Below are positions 18,562 to 27,320 of a stretch of DNA of 64,000 nucleotides, piece after piece. The position numbers were made by a program, and so were the translations under genes. Position 1 is the first letter of the stretch. Every line of letters starts with the position of its first letter. Below the pieces are notes generated by a model that did no database searches, was not told the origin of the DNA, and was given only the letters and a program-made list of their open reading frames with translations. Source of the DNA: Devosia naphthalenivorans (GTDB lineage Bacteria; Pseudomonadota; Alphaproteobacteria; Rhizobiales; Devosiaceae); NCBI RefSeq assembly GCF_003056355.1, contig NZ_PYVW01000005.1:124001-188000 (forward strand), written 5' to 3'.

Positions 18562-19050
18562 ATGGAAGCGCTCGGTTTGCGCGACGACATGGGCGACAAG
18601 TCGGCGATTGCCGCCCAGAATTCCCTGCAGTTGATCGCGTTTTCGATCGGCGATCAGACCTATGGAGTGGAGATCACCACGGTGCGCGAAATCCGCGCCT
18701 GGAATGGTGCGACGCCCCTGCCCAACACGCGCGAATTCGTGCGCGGCGTCATCAATCTGCGCGGCACGATCGTGCCGATTTTCGATCTGCGGGCCCGCTT
18801 TGGCGATGGCCAGACCTCGCCCACCAAGAACCATGTCGTGGTGGTGATGAGCGTGGGCGACAAATGGGTCGGTATCCTGGTCGATGCGGTGTCGGATATC
18901 CTCACGGTGAGCCGCGATGACATCCACAACGTGCCTGAAGGCAATTCCATCGACACCGAACTGCTCAACGGCATCGTCACCCATGAAAGCCGCATGGTCG
19001 GACTGATCGACCTGCACGCCGTGGTCAGCGGCGCAAAAGTCGACGCCTGA
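18562..19050 (+). CDS. cheW: Chemotaxis coupling protein CheW
   Basis: A 162-residue CheW with the SH3-like twin barrels; conserved segments include FSIGDQTYGVEITTVREI, VRGVINLRGTIVPIFDLR and VVVMSVGDKWVGILVDAVSDIL. It bridges receptors and CheA at the inner membrane. A strong terminator follows at 19074-19099, so STAS-cheY-cheA-cheW is one transcription unit separate from cheD and cheR. The N-terminus has about 20 extra residues, so the ATG at 18589 is an alternative start. Confidence 0.94.
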   Translation: MEALGLRDDMGDKSAIAAQNSLQLIAFSIGDQTYGVEITTVREIRAWNGATPLPNTREFVRGVINLRGTIVPIFDLRARFGDGQTSPTKNHVVVVMSVGDKWVGILVDAVSDILTVSRDDIHNVPEGNSIDTELLNGIVTHESRMVGLIDLHAVVSGAKVDA

Positions 19051-19073
19051 CAGCGGTCATTTCGAGAATCACG

Positions 19074-19099
19074 AAGGGCGCCCTCGAGGCGCCCTTTTT
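19074..19099 (+). terminator. Intrinsic terminator after cheW
   Basis: A perfect GGGCGCC/GGCGCCC stem with a 5-base loop is followed by five Ts. It also ends 47 bases before the stop codon of the convergent 117-residue gene. Confidence 0.82.
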
Positions 19100-19145
19100 C
19101 ATTTCAAGTGGAGCCTGCGATCACCCGCAGTGCCAACTCCACCGG

Positions 19146-19499
19146 TTAGAACAACTCGGCGTCGCCGTGGCTCTGATGGGCTGCAATGCCCGACAGGGAG
19201 GGCACCCGCAGTTCGTCGAGCGTGAGGCTCGCCCAGATTTCTTCATAGACGCTGTCGGGGGCGGTGGCGGGCAGTAGCGCAAACTGGCGCACGGCAAGCG
19301 CCATGTTGTGGCAACGCTGTTCGATGCGGTCCTGCCCCTGCAGGGCGGTGACGATCAGATGAACGGCGTGGCTAACTGACGGGTCCTTGTTCAAGCGGCC
19401 ATCGGCGAGAACACCAAGAGCCTCGGTGATGCCTTCCAGCATTGAGGCGGTCTGGCGGGCCGTCTCATCGAGCTCTCTCGCGAGTTTCTGCAGTGACAT
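19146..19499 (-). CDS. Small chemotaxis-associated protein with DxxxQ motif, CheT/CheZ-like candidate
   Basis: A 117-residue, mostly helical, soluble protein encoded against the grain inside the chemotaxis cluster. It has no domain I can name by sequence alone. Residues 54-67 read LQGQDRIEQRCHNM, placing Asp57 and Gln61 in the DxxxQ arrangement that forms the active site of CheZ, the CheY phosphatase (QDLTGQ in E. coli). The tail is acidic and hydrophobic (GDAELF), reminiscent of the CheZ C-terminal CheY-binding peptide. Sinorhizobium CheT, a small chemotaxis protein reported to carry a DxxxQ helix and to act on CheY1-phosphate, has a similar size and lies beside cheD, as here. The phosphatase role is inference. 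Confidence 0.6.
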   Translation of the reverse strand: MSLQKLARELDETARQTASMLEGITEALGVLADGRLNKDPSVSHAVHLIVTALQGQDRIEQRCHNMALAVRQFALLPATAPDSVYEEIWASLTLDELRVPSLSGIAAHQSHGDAELF

Positions 19500-19660
19500 T
19501 CGAAAACTTTCCTAACCCCTGACGCGACCTTAGCGCGAAAACCCTAAAACAGTTCTTGCAAACACCAGGGATGGAGGGAGCCATGGCAGAGTGGTTAGCG
19601 TTTGGTCAATGCTTGCTCTCTAGGATCAGGACAAAGCCTTACTAGGACTATGCGACTTCA

Positions 19661-20251
19661 ATGGCATTGCCGAATTCCCTGCCGCCCGAATTCGACCGCG
19701 GCGTTGTTACCACTGTCCACCAAGGCGACTGCCATGTTTCGGACGCAAGTGACCTCACCTATTCAACGGTGCTGGGCTCCTGCGTTTCGGCCTGTGTGCG
19801 GGACCGGATGGCCAACGTGGGCGGCATGAACCACTTCCTGCTGGCCGAACAATCCGGCTCGGCTCGGGACCGCTATGGTGCTTCGGCGCGCTATGGCGCA
19901 TTCGCCATGGAACAATTGATCAACAAGGTCCTGACCCGCGGCACCGGCCGCAAGGCTAATCTCGAGATCAAGATCTTTGGCGGCGGCAAGATCAACTCGG
20001 CTCTTGACGACGTGGGCGCCAAGAATATCGACTTCGTCCGGCAGTTCCTGGCCGATGAAGGCTACATTGCAGCCAGTGAAGATCTGGGCGGCAACTATGC
20101 ACGTCGCGTGCTGTTCAAGCCCTATTCCGGGCGAGCCTTCGTCAAGCGCCTCGACAGCGATCTGGGCGCCAGCGTTGCGCGCGAGGAAATTGCTTTGGCC
20201 AAGCGGCGCGTCGTCGTACCAGTGCCGATGGTTGATATCGAACTGTTCTGA
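19661..20251 (+). CDS. cheD: Chemoreceptor glutamine deamidase CheD
   Basis: A 196-residue CheD, which deamidates specific glutamines in chemoreceptors to tune them. The catalytic Cys lies in VLGSCVSACVRD and the His in VGGMNHFLLAEQ; FGGGKIN and RRVLFKPYSGRAFVKRL are further family marks. It is about 40 residues longer than the shortest homologues at its C-terminus, which ends VDIELF. It is divergent from the CheT-like gene with 161 bases between, so it has its own promoter region. Confidence 0.93.
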   Translation: MALPNSLPPEFDRGVVTTVHQGDCHVSDASDLTYSTVLGSCVSACVRDRMANVGGMNHFLLAEQSGSARDRYGASARYGAFAMEQLINKVLTRGTGRKANLEIKIFGGGKINSALDDVGAKNIDFVRQFLADEGYIAASEDLGGNYARRVLFKPYSGRAFVKRLDSDLGASVAREEIALAKRRVVVPVPMVDIELF

Positions 20252-20417
20252 TCGGCGCCATCATTCACTGTAGTTTTCCTGATGGGAGCGAGGCGTACCA
20301 AGATGAGACGGCTGTTTAGACGGCGGAGTTCTTGGTGATCAAAGTCTTACCTGCGGCCACCCACCTATAGATTTGATTAACCATTCTTGAGCTAGAGTGA
20401 CGCCTGTCTAACTCTGC

Positions 20418-21959
20418 TTGATCGATTGGTTTAGCGACCTCATGCCGAATCTGCGCCTAGCGTTGATCATCTCAGCCCTATGGCTTTCGGCTTGCCTGTT
20501 GGCAGGGGGTATCGCGACGCTAGTGGGCCCCGGATCGATCTGGCTCGGCGTTGCAGTCTTGCTGCCGGTGCTGACCGTATTGCTGACCCTGGTCGGCGCT
20601 GTTTTGGCCGACCGACGCGAGAGCCAGACCCTGGCTGCAATTGCCATGGCGGCAGGTCTCAGCGACCGGTCCGATGAAGTTCTCAGCATGGGCAGCATTG
20701 TCGCCCGGCTCGGCAAACGCCTCGATCGGGCACATCATTTCAAGAGCGCCTTTGTCGCCATGCAGCAACCCGCCATCGTGGTGGACCAGAACGGGATGAT
20801 CCTCGCGGCAAGCGCCGGCATCGAGCCATTGGCCAAGCGCAGCTTGGAAGGCGCAACGCTGGATGCAGTTTTTGGCGAGGGGTATCTTGCAGCCGGGGGC
20901 GGGCCGCCCGAACAGGGCATGGTCATGCTGGGCGACCAGCGCTTCGAAGTGAAGCGTCACACGATTTCGACCTATTGTGTTCTGCTCGAGTTCGTGCCGG
21001 CCGGCACCTATATCGAGGATGACGACCTGGACGCCTTTGTCGGCGCGCTGGGGAGCGGGCAAACCAGTTTCCGCTTCGCAACCGAGGCGGCTCGGCGCAA
21101 TGGCGCACTACGCGCCCTGAATGGCGCCATGGCAGCCATCGACGCCGGATTGCTGCAATTGGAGCGGGTTGCTGCCGGTAATGATGAGTTGCCCGATGCG
21201 CTCGATGGACCTCTGGGGGGCGTGGCGCGCCGGCTCAATGATTTCGCGGGTGCGGTGCTCGACCAGGTCAATGAAGAGCAGGCATTGCGCCAGACGCTTG
21301 AAGCCCGCCTCAAGGCCGTTGGCGGGCTTGTGGCCGGTTTCGAGACGCGGCTTGCTGAAGTCAATGCGCTCAGCGCCGCCAACAAGGACGATGCCGATCA
21401 TACCGGCCGGGCGCTCGCCCAGGGCAATGCACATCTCAAGCAGGCGCTCGCCTGGGGCCGAAACGCCCAGACCCTGGCTGGTGCCGCCGAGCTTGCGGTG
21501 CGCCGCACGCATGAGGTGGTGGGCGAAGTCGATCAGATGACCCGCGAGATCGACCAGATGGTGCAAGCCATCGAGGACGTGTCGTTCCGCACCAATCTCC
21601 TGGCACTCAATGCTGCCGTCGAGGCGGCACGCGCCGGCGAAAAGGGCGCCGGCTTTGCCGTGGTGGCCGACGAAGTGCGCCAGCTTGCGCAACTGACCAA
21701 TAATTCGGCACGGGAAATCCGCGCCGTGGTCAGCCGCGGGCGGGCACAGGCGGAGGCCGGCGTAACAGAAGCCCAGCACCTGCAAAAAGTGATCGCCGAT
21801 CTCGAGGGTTATTTACGCAATCTAAGCAATGAAACCGGCACTGTCGCGACGACGCTGGAAGAGGGCGAGTTGGCCATGCGGCGGCTCACCGGAAGGATGG
21901 CGTTATTTGGCGAGGCAGCGCCGCCGGCAGCAATACCGGCGCGGCGCGCCAGCGTCTAA
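20418..21959 (+). CDS. Methyl-accepting chemotaxis protein without HAMP domain, with PAS-like segment
   Basis: A 513-residue receptor. Two hydrophobic stretches near residues 12-34 and 38-63 would anchor it with almost no periplasmic part. A PAS-like region follows (residues about 115-200, [16 protein letters not shown]), then a long coiled coil and the receptor hairpin tip [35 protein letters not shown] (described across its conserved core). It has no C-terminal docking pentapeptide (ends RRASV). With cytosolic sensing it resembles the internal receptor that sits in rhizobial che operons. The start is uncertain: TTG at 20418 or ATG at 20442. cheR follows after 45 bases. Confidence 0.86.
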   Translation: MIDWFSDLMPNLRLALIISALWLSACLLAGGIATLVGPGSIWLGVAVLLPVLTVLLTLVGAVLADRRESQTLAAIAMAAGLSDRSDEVLSMGSIVARLGKRLDRAHHFKSAFVAMQQPAIVVDQNGMILAASAGIEPLAKRSLEGATLDAVFGEGYLAAGGGPPEQGMVMLGDQRFEVKRHTISTYCVLLEFVPAGTYIEDDDLDAFVGALGSGQTSFRFATEAARRNGALRALNGAMAAIDAGLLQLERVAAGNDELPDALDGPLGGVARRLNDFAGAVLDQVNEEQALRQTLEARLKAVGGLVAGFETRLAEVNALSAANKDDADHTGRALAQGNAHLKQALAWGRNAQTLAGAAELAVRRTHEVVGEVDQMTREIDQMVQAIEDVSFRTNLLALNAAVEAARAGEKGAGFAVVADEVRQLAQLTNNSAREIRAVVSRGRAQAEAGVTEAQHLQKVIADLEGYLRNLSNETGTVATTLEEGELAMRRLTGRMALFGEAAPPAAIPARRASV

Positions 21960-22004
21960 ACGGACTTCCGCTCGGCGGTTCGGGGCAATCGGGGTACGCC
22001 AGCG

Positions 22005-22850
22005 ATGGACCAGGCAGAAATTCTACTCAGCGACCGCGAGTTCACGCGGATCAAGCGGCGCGTCTATGAGGTGGCCGGCATTTCCCTCAGCGATGCCAAG
22101 CGCACGCTGGTGGTGTCGCGGCTCAGCAAGATTGTCCGCGCCATGGAGCTGGGTAGCTTCGACGCGTATATGGACCATCTGGAACGCGGCGGATCGAGCC
22201 GCGACGGTCAGAACTTCATCAACGCGCTGACGACGAACCTGACGCGGTTCTACCGTGAAGATCACCATTTCGCGCACCTGCGAAGCTATGTCGGCGAGTT
22301 GATAGCGGCAAAGCCGCGCGGCAGCCGCTTGCGCATCTGGTCCGCCGGCTGCTCCACGGGCCAGGAGCCCTATACGATCGGCATGGATCTGCTGGCGGCG
22401 TTTCCCGAACTCAGGCGCTGGGACCTCAAAATTCTGGCGACCGACATCGACACCGCCGTCATCGCCAGGGCCGCACAGGGGATCTACCCCGAAAGCGAAG
22501 CGCAGGGACTTTCAACCGAACGCCTGCGCGCCTTCGAGCGCGGTAGCGACGGCACCCTGCGCATCCCCGACGCCGTGCGCGAACTCATATCGTTCAAGCC
22601 GCTCAACCTGATCGGGCCGTGGCCGATGAAGGGTCCGTTCGACGCCATTTTCTGCCGCAATGTGGCGATCTATTTCGACAAGCCAACGCAGGGCGAAATG
22701 TTCGGTCGCTTCAACAAGCTGCTGGCGCCCAATGGCTTTTTGTATATCGGGCACTCGGAAAATCTGGGCGCAGGCGGGGACGGGTACCGGCTGGTCGGCA
22801 AAACAATTTATCAGTCCAAAGCAATCGCCAGCAAACGAGAAGCGGCATGA
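22005..22850 (+). CDS. cheR: Chemoreceptor methyltransferase CheR
   Basis: A 281-residue SAM-dependent glutamate methyltransferase acting on receptor cytoplasmic helices. The N-terminal helical domain has TTNLTRFYREDHHFAHL, the SAM-binding motif is RIWSAGCSTGQEPYTIGMDL (20 residues), and ILATDIDTAV and FDAIFCRNVAIYFDK follow. Its beta-subdomain is the part that can bind a receptor tail such as the DWNEF tails of the downstream receptors. It overlaps cheB by four bases (ATGA). Confidence 0.95.
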   Translation: MDQAEILLSDREFTRIKRRVYEVAGISLSDAKRTLVVSRLSKIVRAMELGSFDAYMDHLERGGSSRDGQNFINALTTNLTRFYREDHHFAHLRSYVGELIAAKPRGSRLRIWSAGCSTGQEPYTIGMDLLAAFPELRRWDLKILATDIDTAVIARAAQGIYPESEAQGLSTERLRAFERGSDGTLRIPDAVRELISFKPLNLIGPWPMKGPFDAIFCRNVAIYFDKPTQGEMFGRFNKLLAPNGFLYIGHSENLGAGGDGYRLVGKTIYQSKAIASKREAA

Positions 22851-23896
22851 GTATCAAGGTCCTGGTGGTCGACGATTCGGCGCTGATCCGCGAAGTGCTG
22901 GCCCGCACGCTGGTGCGGGATGGTGACATTGAGGTGGTGGGAACGGCCACCGATCCGATCGAAGCGCGCGAAAAGATCAAAACGCTCAATCCGGACGTGG
23001 TGACACTGGATATCGAAATGCCCAACATGAACGGGCTGCAATTCCTCGACAGATTGATGCGCCTGCGCCCGACCCCGGTGATCATGGTTTCGACGCTGAC
23101 CAAGAAGGGCGCCAGCGAAACGCTGTTGGCGCTTGAACTGGGTGCGGTGGATTTCGTCGCCAAGCCGGGGGCGAACCTCGAAGGGGGGATCGAGGCTTTC
23201 GGCGCAGGGCTGCGCGACAAGATTCGCGCTGCCGCAAAATCCGACGTGCGCGGCCGGTCGGCCAGCCGGGCCGATGCGCCCAAGCAGGTGCTCAAGACGG
23301 CGGCTGGTCCAAGTGGCGCCCTGATCGCCATCGGCGCGTCGACCGGCGGGGTGGAGGCGATCCGGACTGTATTGACCCAGATGCCGCTCGACTGCCCGCC
23401 AATTGTCATCGCCCAGCACATGCCCGCCGGTTTTACTGCCCGGTTTGCGGCACGGCTGGATGAGTTGTGCCAACTTAGCGTCGTGGAAGCGGAAGACCGT
23501 ATGGTGCTGCAGCCCGGTCACGCCTATGTGGCGCGCGGCGACCACCATTTGCGGATTGAGCGCTCCTCGGGTCAGCTCAAGTGCAGGCTGTCCCAGGATG
23601 AACTGGCTTCCGGGCATCGCCCCAGCGTCGATGTCTTGTTTGAATCGGTGGCGCGGGTGGCCGGTCCCCTTGCGGTGGGGGCGATCCTCACCGGCATGGG
23701 CCGCGATGGCGCGCGAGGCCTCAAGCTGATGCGCGATGCCGGTGCTTATACGGTCGGACAAAGCCAGGCTTCGGCGCTGGTTTACGGCATGCCGCGGGTC
23801 GCGTTCGAGGAAGGTGCGGTGGTCGAACAGGCGCCGATCGAGGCCATTGCGGGGCGGCTTGCCAATGCGCTGGTGCGGATCAAGTCGGCCGCCTGA
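22847..23896 (+). CDS. cheB: Chemotaxis response regulator / protein-glutamate methylesterase CheB
   Basis: A 349-residue two-domain protein. The receiver has Asp55 in VVTLDIEMPNMNG. The methylesterase domain has the catalytic Ser in AIGASTGGVEAI, the His in IAQHMPAGFTARFA and the Asp in LTGMGRDGARG. Phosphorylation by CheA activates it to remove methyl groups from receptors. The longer in-frame reading from 22619 lies inside cheR and is not real; translation starts at the ATG overlapping the cheR stop. Confidence 0.95.
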   Translation: MSIKVLVVDDSALIREVLARTLVRDGDIEVVGTATDPIEAREKIKTLNPDVVTLDIEMPNMNGLQFLDRLMRLRPTPVIMVSTLTKKGASETLLALELGAVDFVAKPGANLEGGIEAFGAGLRDKIRAAAKSDVRGRSASRADAPKQVLKTAAGPSGALIAIGASTGGVEAIRTVLTQMPLDCPPIVIAQHMPAGFTARFAARLDELCQLSVVEAEDRMVLQPGHAYVARGDHHLRIERSSGQLKCRLSQDELASGHRPSVDVLFESVARVAGPLAVGAILTGMGRDGARGLKLMRDAGAYTVGQSQASALVYGMPRVAFEEGAVVEQAPIEAIAGRLANALVRIKSAA

Positions 23897-24013
23897 TGTC
23901 CGCCGCTACAGGGGAATGCAACAAGCGCGATTGAGAGATTATAAACGCTTGTCGCCTACAGTTTTTCGCAGATGGCGGTATGCCCGCCCTGACGCCAATA
24001 AGGTAATAAGACC

Positions 24014-24403
24014 GTGCCAAAAGCCAGTGCTGTCAGCGTTCTGATCGTTGATGACCAGCAATCAATGCGTGGTATTTGTAAGTATATCCTCACTCAACTG
24101 GGCTTCAAGGACATCATCGAGGCCAAGAGCGGCCGCGATGCTTTGGGCAAGCTTGAGAAAAGTAATGTCGATCTCATCATTTCCGATTGGAACATGGAAG
24201 ACATCGACGGGCTGACCTTGCTCAAGGTGATCCGCAAGCACCCACGGACCCAGGCCATGCCCTTCATCATGGCCACCGGGCGCTCCGACAAGGAACAGGT
24301 CAAGGAAGCCATTTCCTTTGGCGTGAACAACTACATCATCAAGCCGTTCGATGCCTCGACGATGAAGAAGCGCATCGAGGCCGTAATCGGCGCGCTGAGC
24401 TAA
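24014..24403 (+). CDS. cheY: CheY-type response regulator (second copy)
   Basis: A 129-residue receiver with Asp58 in LIISDWNMEDIDG, the acidic pair in VLIVDDQQSMRG and Lys in YIIKPFDAST. The body, with TQLGFKDIIEAKSG, MATGRSDKEQV and the long last helix, is close to the motor-binding CheY of enteric and rhizobial bacteria, so this is the more likely flagellar-switch ligand of the two CheY copies. It begins with GTG and lies 117 bases after cheB. A strong terminator ends the unit. Confidence 0.93.
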   Translation: MPKASAVSVLIVDDQQSMRGICKYILTQLGFKDIIEAKSGRDALGKLEKSNVDLIISDWNMEDIDGLTLLKVIRKHPRTQAMPFIMATGRSDKEQVKEAISFGVNNYIIKPFDASTMKKRIEAVIGALS

Positions 24404-24430
24404 AAGCTTCTCCAACCAGTCCCATTCGAG

Positions 24431-24463
24431 AGAGCCACCCGCCTGGGTGGCTCTTTTGTTTGT
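24431..24463 (+). terminator. Intrinsic terminator after the second cheY
   Basis: AGAGCCACCC and GGGTGGCTCT form a perfect 10-bp stem with a 4-base loop, followed by TTTTGTTTG. This closes the cheR-cheB-cheY unit. Confidence 0.88.
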
Positions 24464-24631
24464 GCCACATTTTTGGGCACCGGGGATCACTGCGTAAGAT
24501 GCAGTTAAGGCTCCTTGTGTAACGTTACCATAAGGTCCGCACGGACTTTTGGGGATGATCGCCTGTGGCTGCGCCAAGCAGCCCGCCGTCTGCAATGACG
24601 CCCAGGCGAAATAACAGGGTTGGAGTATCTG

Positions 24632-27151
24632 ATGGGCTTTCTGCCTCAACTGAAAATTGCGGAAAAATTGCCGCTGGCCCTGGTGGGCTCGGCGCTGGTG
24701 GTGAGCGCAGGCGTGGGGATCGCCAGCTATTTCATCGGCTTGCAGACCGTGCAGAACCAGCGCGACTCCGCCATGCAGGCAGCCCTGCAGACCTCCGCCT
24801 CGGCCGTCGAAAACTACTACCGTACCGTGGAAGTCGATCTGCGCCTGTTTGCGCAGCGTTCCGACACCGCCAGCGCGGTCAAGAACATGATGCGCACCTT
24901 CGATCAGATGCGCATGGGCGTCGGGGATGGCACCAAGGCGCTGTTCCAGGCAGCCTATGTGGATGCAAATCCGAACCCCGATGCCGGCTGGGAGCTTGAT
25001 GAATCCGGCGGCAAGGCCGGCGGCTACGATGCCCAGCACAAGCGCTTTCATCCGGGCCTGCGCTCCCTTCTCGTGGAGCGCGGCTATGCGGACCTGTTCC
25101 TGGTCAGTCCGCAGGGCGAGATCATCTATTCGGCGGCCAAGCGGAGCGATTTCGCCGGCAATGTGCTGACCGATCCGGCGCTCTCGGGCACCGGCCTCGC
25201 CACCGTCTTCAACGCCGTCAAGGATGCCGAGGCGGGCACCACGAGCTTTGCCGATTTCAGCGCCTACGCACCCAGGGGCAATCTGCCGACCAGCTTCATG
25301 GCCATTCCGGTGTTTGACGAAGAAACGCCCATGGGCGTGCTGGCCGTCGCTGTTGCATCGAACTCGGTCGGAATGCAGCTCTCGAACGTTTCTGGATTGG
25401 GCGAGGGCGGGGAAGCGCTCCTTGTCGGCAGCGATGGCCTGCTGCGTGTGGACTCCGATTACACCGAGGGCGACGACACGCTGGTGACGGCGCTCCATTC
25501 CTCGGTGGTCACCGACGCGGCTGCCGGAACGCCGGGCCAGGGCGTGATCACAGAATATCGTGGCACGCCCATGGTTATCGCTGCGCGCGGCGTATCCGTG
25601 CAGGGCACCGATTGGGCCATCGTTGCCGCGCAGCCCGAAAGCACCGCAATGGCGCCCATCGTGGACATGCGCAATACCATGCTGATGGTGGGCGCGGTCC
25701 TGCTGGCGCTGGCCGCACTGGGCGGCTATCTGGTATCGCGTTCCATCAGCAGGCCGCTGTCGCGCCTGACCAACACCATGCAAGATTTGGCCGATGGCGA
25801 GTTGAACCTTGAGGTCGCGGGACAAGCGCGGACCGACGAAATCGGCGCCATGGCGCGGGCGGTGGAAGTGTTCCGCGAGAACGCCGTGCGCATCGCCGAG
25901 ATGACCGAGGCCGAAGCTGCGCAGATCATCCGCAACCAGGCCGAGCGCGCCGCCATGATGCAGGATCTGCAGCGGGCCTTTGGCGCCGTCGTCGATGCGG
26001 CCATCGCCGGGGATTTCAGCAAGCGCGTCGATGCCGAGTTCCCCGACGAAGAACTCAACACGCTGGCCCATTCGGTCAATTCGCTGGTCGAAACCGTGGA
26101 TCGGGGCCTCGGGGAAACCGGCTCGGTCCTGGCGGCGCTTGCCGATACCGACCTGACCCGGCGCATGGAGGGCCACTATCTCGGCGCCTTCGCCAAGCTC
26201 AAGGCCGACACCAATGCGGTTGCCGACAAGCTGACCGATATCGTGGGCCAACTCAAGGATACCTCCGCCCAGCTCAAGACGGCCACCAGCGAGATCCTGG
26301 CCGGCGCCAATGATTTGAGCGAACGCACCACCAAGCAGGCCGCAACCATCGAGGAAACGTCGGCCGCAATGGAACAACTGGCCTCGACGGTGATGCAGAA
26401 CGCCCAGCGCGCCCAGGATGCCAGCAAGGCGGCTGCAGGCGTCAGCCAGACTGCCGAACAGGGCGGGCAGATCATGCACCAGGCCACCGAAGCCATGGAG
26501 CGGATCACCCAGTCCTCGGGCAAGATCTCCAATATCATCGGGCTAATCGACGATATCGCCTTCCAGACCAATCTGCTGGCCCTCAACGCATCGGTCGAAG
26601 CGGCACGGGCAGGGGATGCGGGCAAGGGCTTTGCCGTCGTCGCCGTGGAGGTGCGCCGCCTCGCCCAATCGGCCGCCAGTGCCTCGGCTGACGTCAAGCT
26701 CCTGATCGAGCAGTCTGCGGGCGAGGTGAAGAACGGCTCCAAGCTGGTGCTCGATGCAGCCTCCAAGCTGGGCACCATGGTCGCTGCGGCTCGCTCGTCC
26801 AACGACGCCATGACTGGCATTGCGCGGGACAGCCGCGAGCAGGCAGGCGCCATCGAAGAGGTCAATACCGCCGTTCGCACCATGGACGAGATGACCCAGC
26901 ACAATGCGGCGCTGGTCGAAGAAATCAACGCCGCCATCGAGCAGACCGAGGCCCAGGCCATCGAGCTTGACCGGATCGTCGATATCTTCGCTATCGAGCC
27001 TGGCGCCTCGACAATGGAACGGCCATTGGTCCACGCGGGGCCGCCGCCCGCCAGCGGTGCCCGCGGTCTGCAGAACAAGCTCAAGACCGCTGCGCGCACC
27101 TATCTCAGCCATGGCAATGCTGCAATCGAGCAGGACTGGAACGAATTCTAG
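24632..27151 (+). CDS. Transmembrane methyl-accepting chemotaxis protein 1, with DWNEF tail
   Basis: An 839-residue receptor. The first membrane helix spans residues about 12-36, followed by a 310-residue periplasmic sensor domain of the dCache-like type, a second membrane helix ([19 protein letters not shown]), a HAMP domain and a second HAMP-like unit, then a long coiled-coil signalling hairpin with tip [19 protein letters not shown]. The last five residues, DWNEF, fit the xWxxF docking tail that tethers CheR and CheB. The ATG at 24632 is chosen because GGAG lies six bases before it; a TTG at 24620 overlaps that site. A terminator follows, so it is probably its own unit. The ligand is unknown. 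Confidence 0.92.
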   Translation: MGFLPQLKIAEKLPLALVGSALVVSAGVGIASYFIGLQTVQNQRDSAMQAALQTSASAVENYYRTVEVDLRLFAQRSDTASAVKNMMRTFDQMRMGVGDGTKALFQAAYVDANPNPDAGWELDESGGKAGGYDAQHKRFHPGLRSLLVERGYADLFLVSPQGEIIYSAAKRSDFAGNVLTDPALSGTGLATVFNAVKDAEAGTTSFADFSAYAPRGNLPTSFMAIPVFDEETPMGVLAVAVASNSVGMQLSNVSGLGEGGEALLVGSDGLLRVDSDYTEGDDTLVTALHSSVVTDAAAGTPGQGVITEYRGTPMVIAARGVSVQGTDWAIVAAQPESTAMAPIVDMRNTMLMVGAVLLALAALGGYLVSRSISRPLSRLTNTMQDLADGELNLEVAGQARTDEIGAMARAVEVFRENAVRIAEMTEAEAAQIIRNQAERAAMMQDLQRAFGAVVDAAIAGDFSKRVDAEFPDEELNTLAHSVNSLVETVDRGLGETGSVLAALADTDLTRRMEGHYLGAFAKLKADTNAVADKLTDIVGQLKDTSAQLKTATSEILAGANDLSERTTKQAATIEETSAAMEQLASTVMQNAQRAQDASKAAAGVSQTAEQGGQIMHQATEAMERITQSSGKISNIIGLIDDIAFQTNLLALNASVEAARAGDAGKGFAVVAVEVRRLAQSAASASADVKLLIEQSAGEVKNGSKLVLDAASKLGTMVAAARSSNDAMTGIARDSREQAGAIEEVNTAVRTMDEMTQHNAALVEEINAAIEQTEAQAIELDRIVDIFAIEPGASTMERPLVHAGPPPASGARGLQNKLKTAARTYLSHGNAAIEQDWNEF

Positions 27152-27173
27152 GCACAACAGCGTGCACAAGGAG

Positions 27174-27200
27174 AGGGCGCCGCTGGCGCCCTTTTCTTTT
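27174..27200 (+). terminator. Intrinsic terminator after receptor 1
   Basis: A GGGCGCC/GGCGCCC stem with a 3-base loop is followed by TTTTCTTTT. It separates the first receptor gene from the next. Confidence 0.85.
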
Positions 27201-27320
27201 GGATTGAGTAGTCGCCACGTTTGAAATCGTGGAGAACGAAGGATTAACAGCTATACGGTAAATTCTTCCCACGAATGTTGAAGAACCAGCGCCTGCCGCT
27301 GCAGTTCTGGGGGGATCTAC

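Noticed and set aside
22619-22846. N-terminal extension of CheB
   Set aside because: The extra frame lies inside cheR; CheB receivers begin right at the ATG that overlaps the cheR stop.
24062-26479. 805-codon open frame on the minus strand opposite cheY and receptor 1
   Set aside because: It is an antisense shadow of GC-rich coding DNA; the plus strand carries full receptor and CheY domains, and the shadow runs across a strong terminator.
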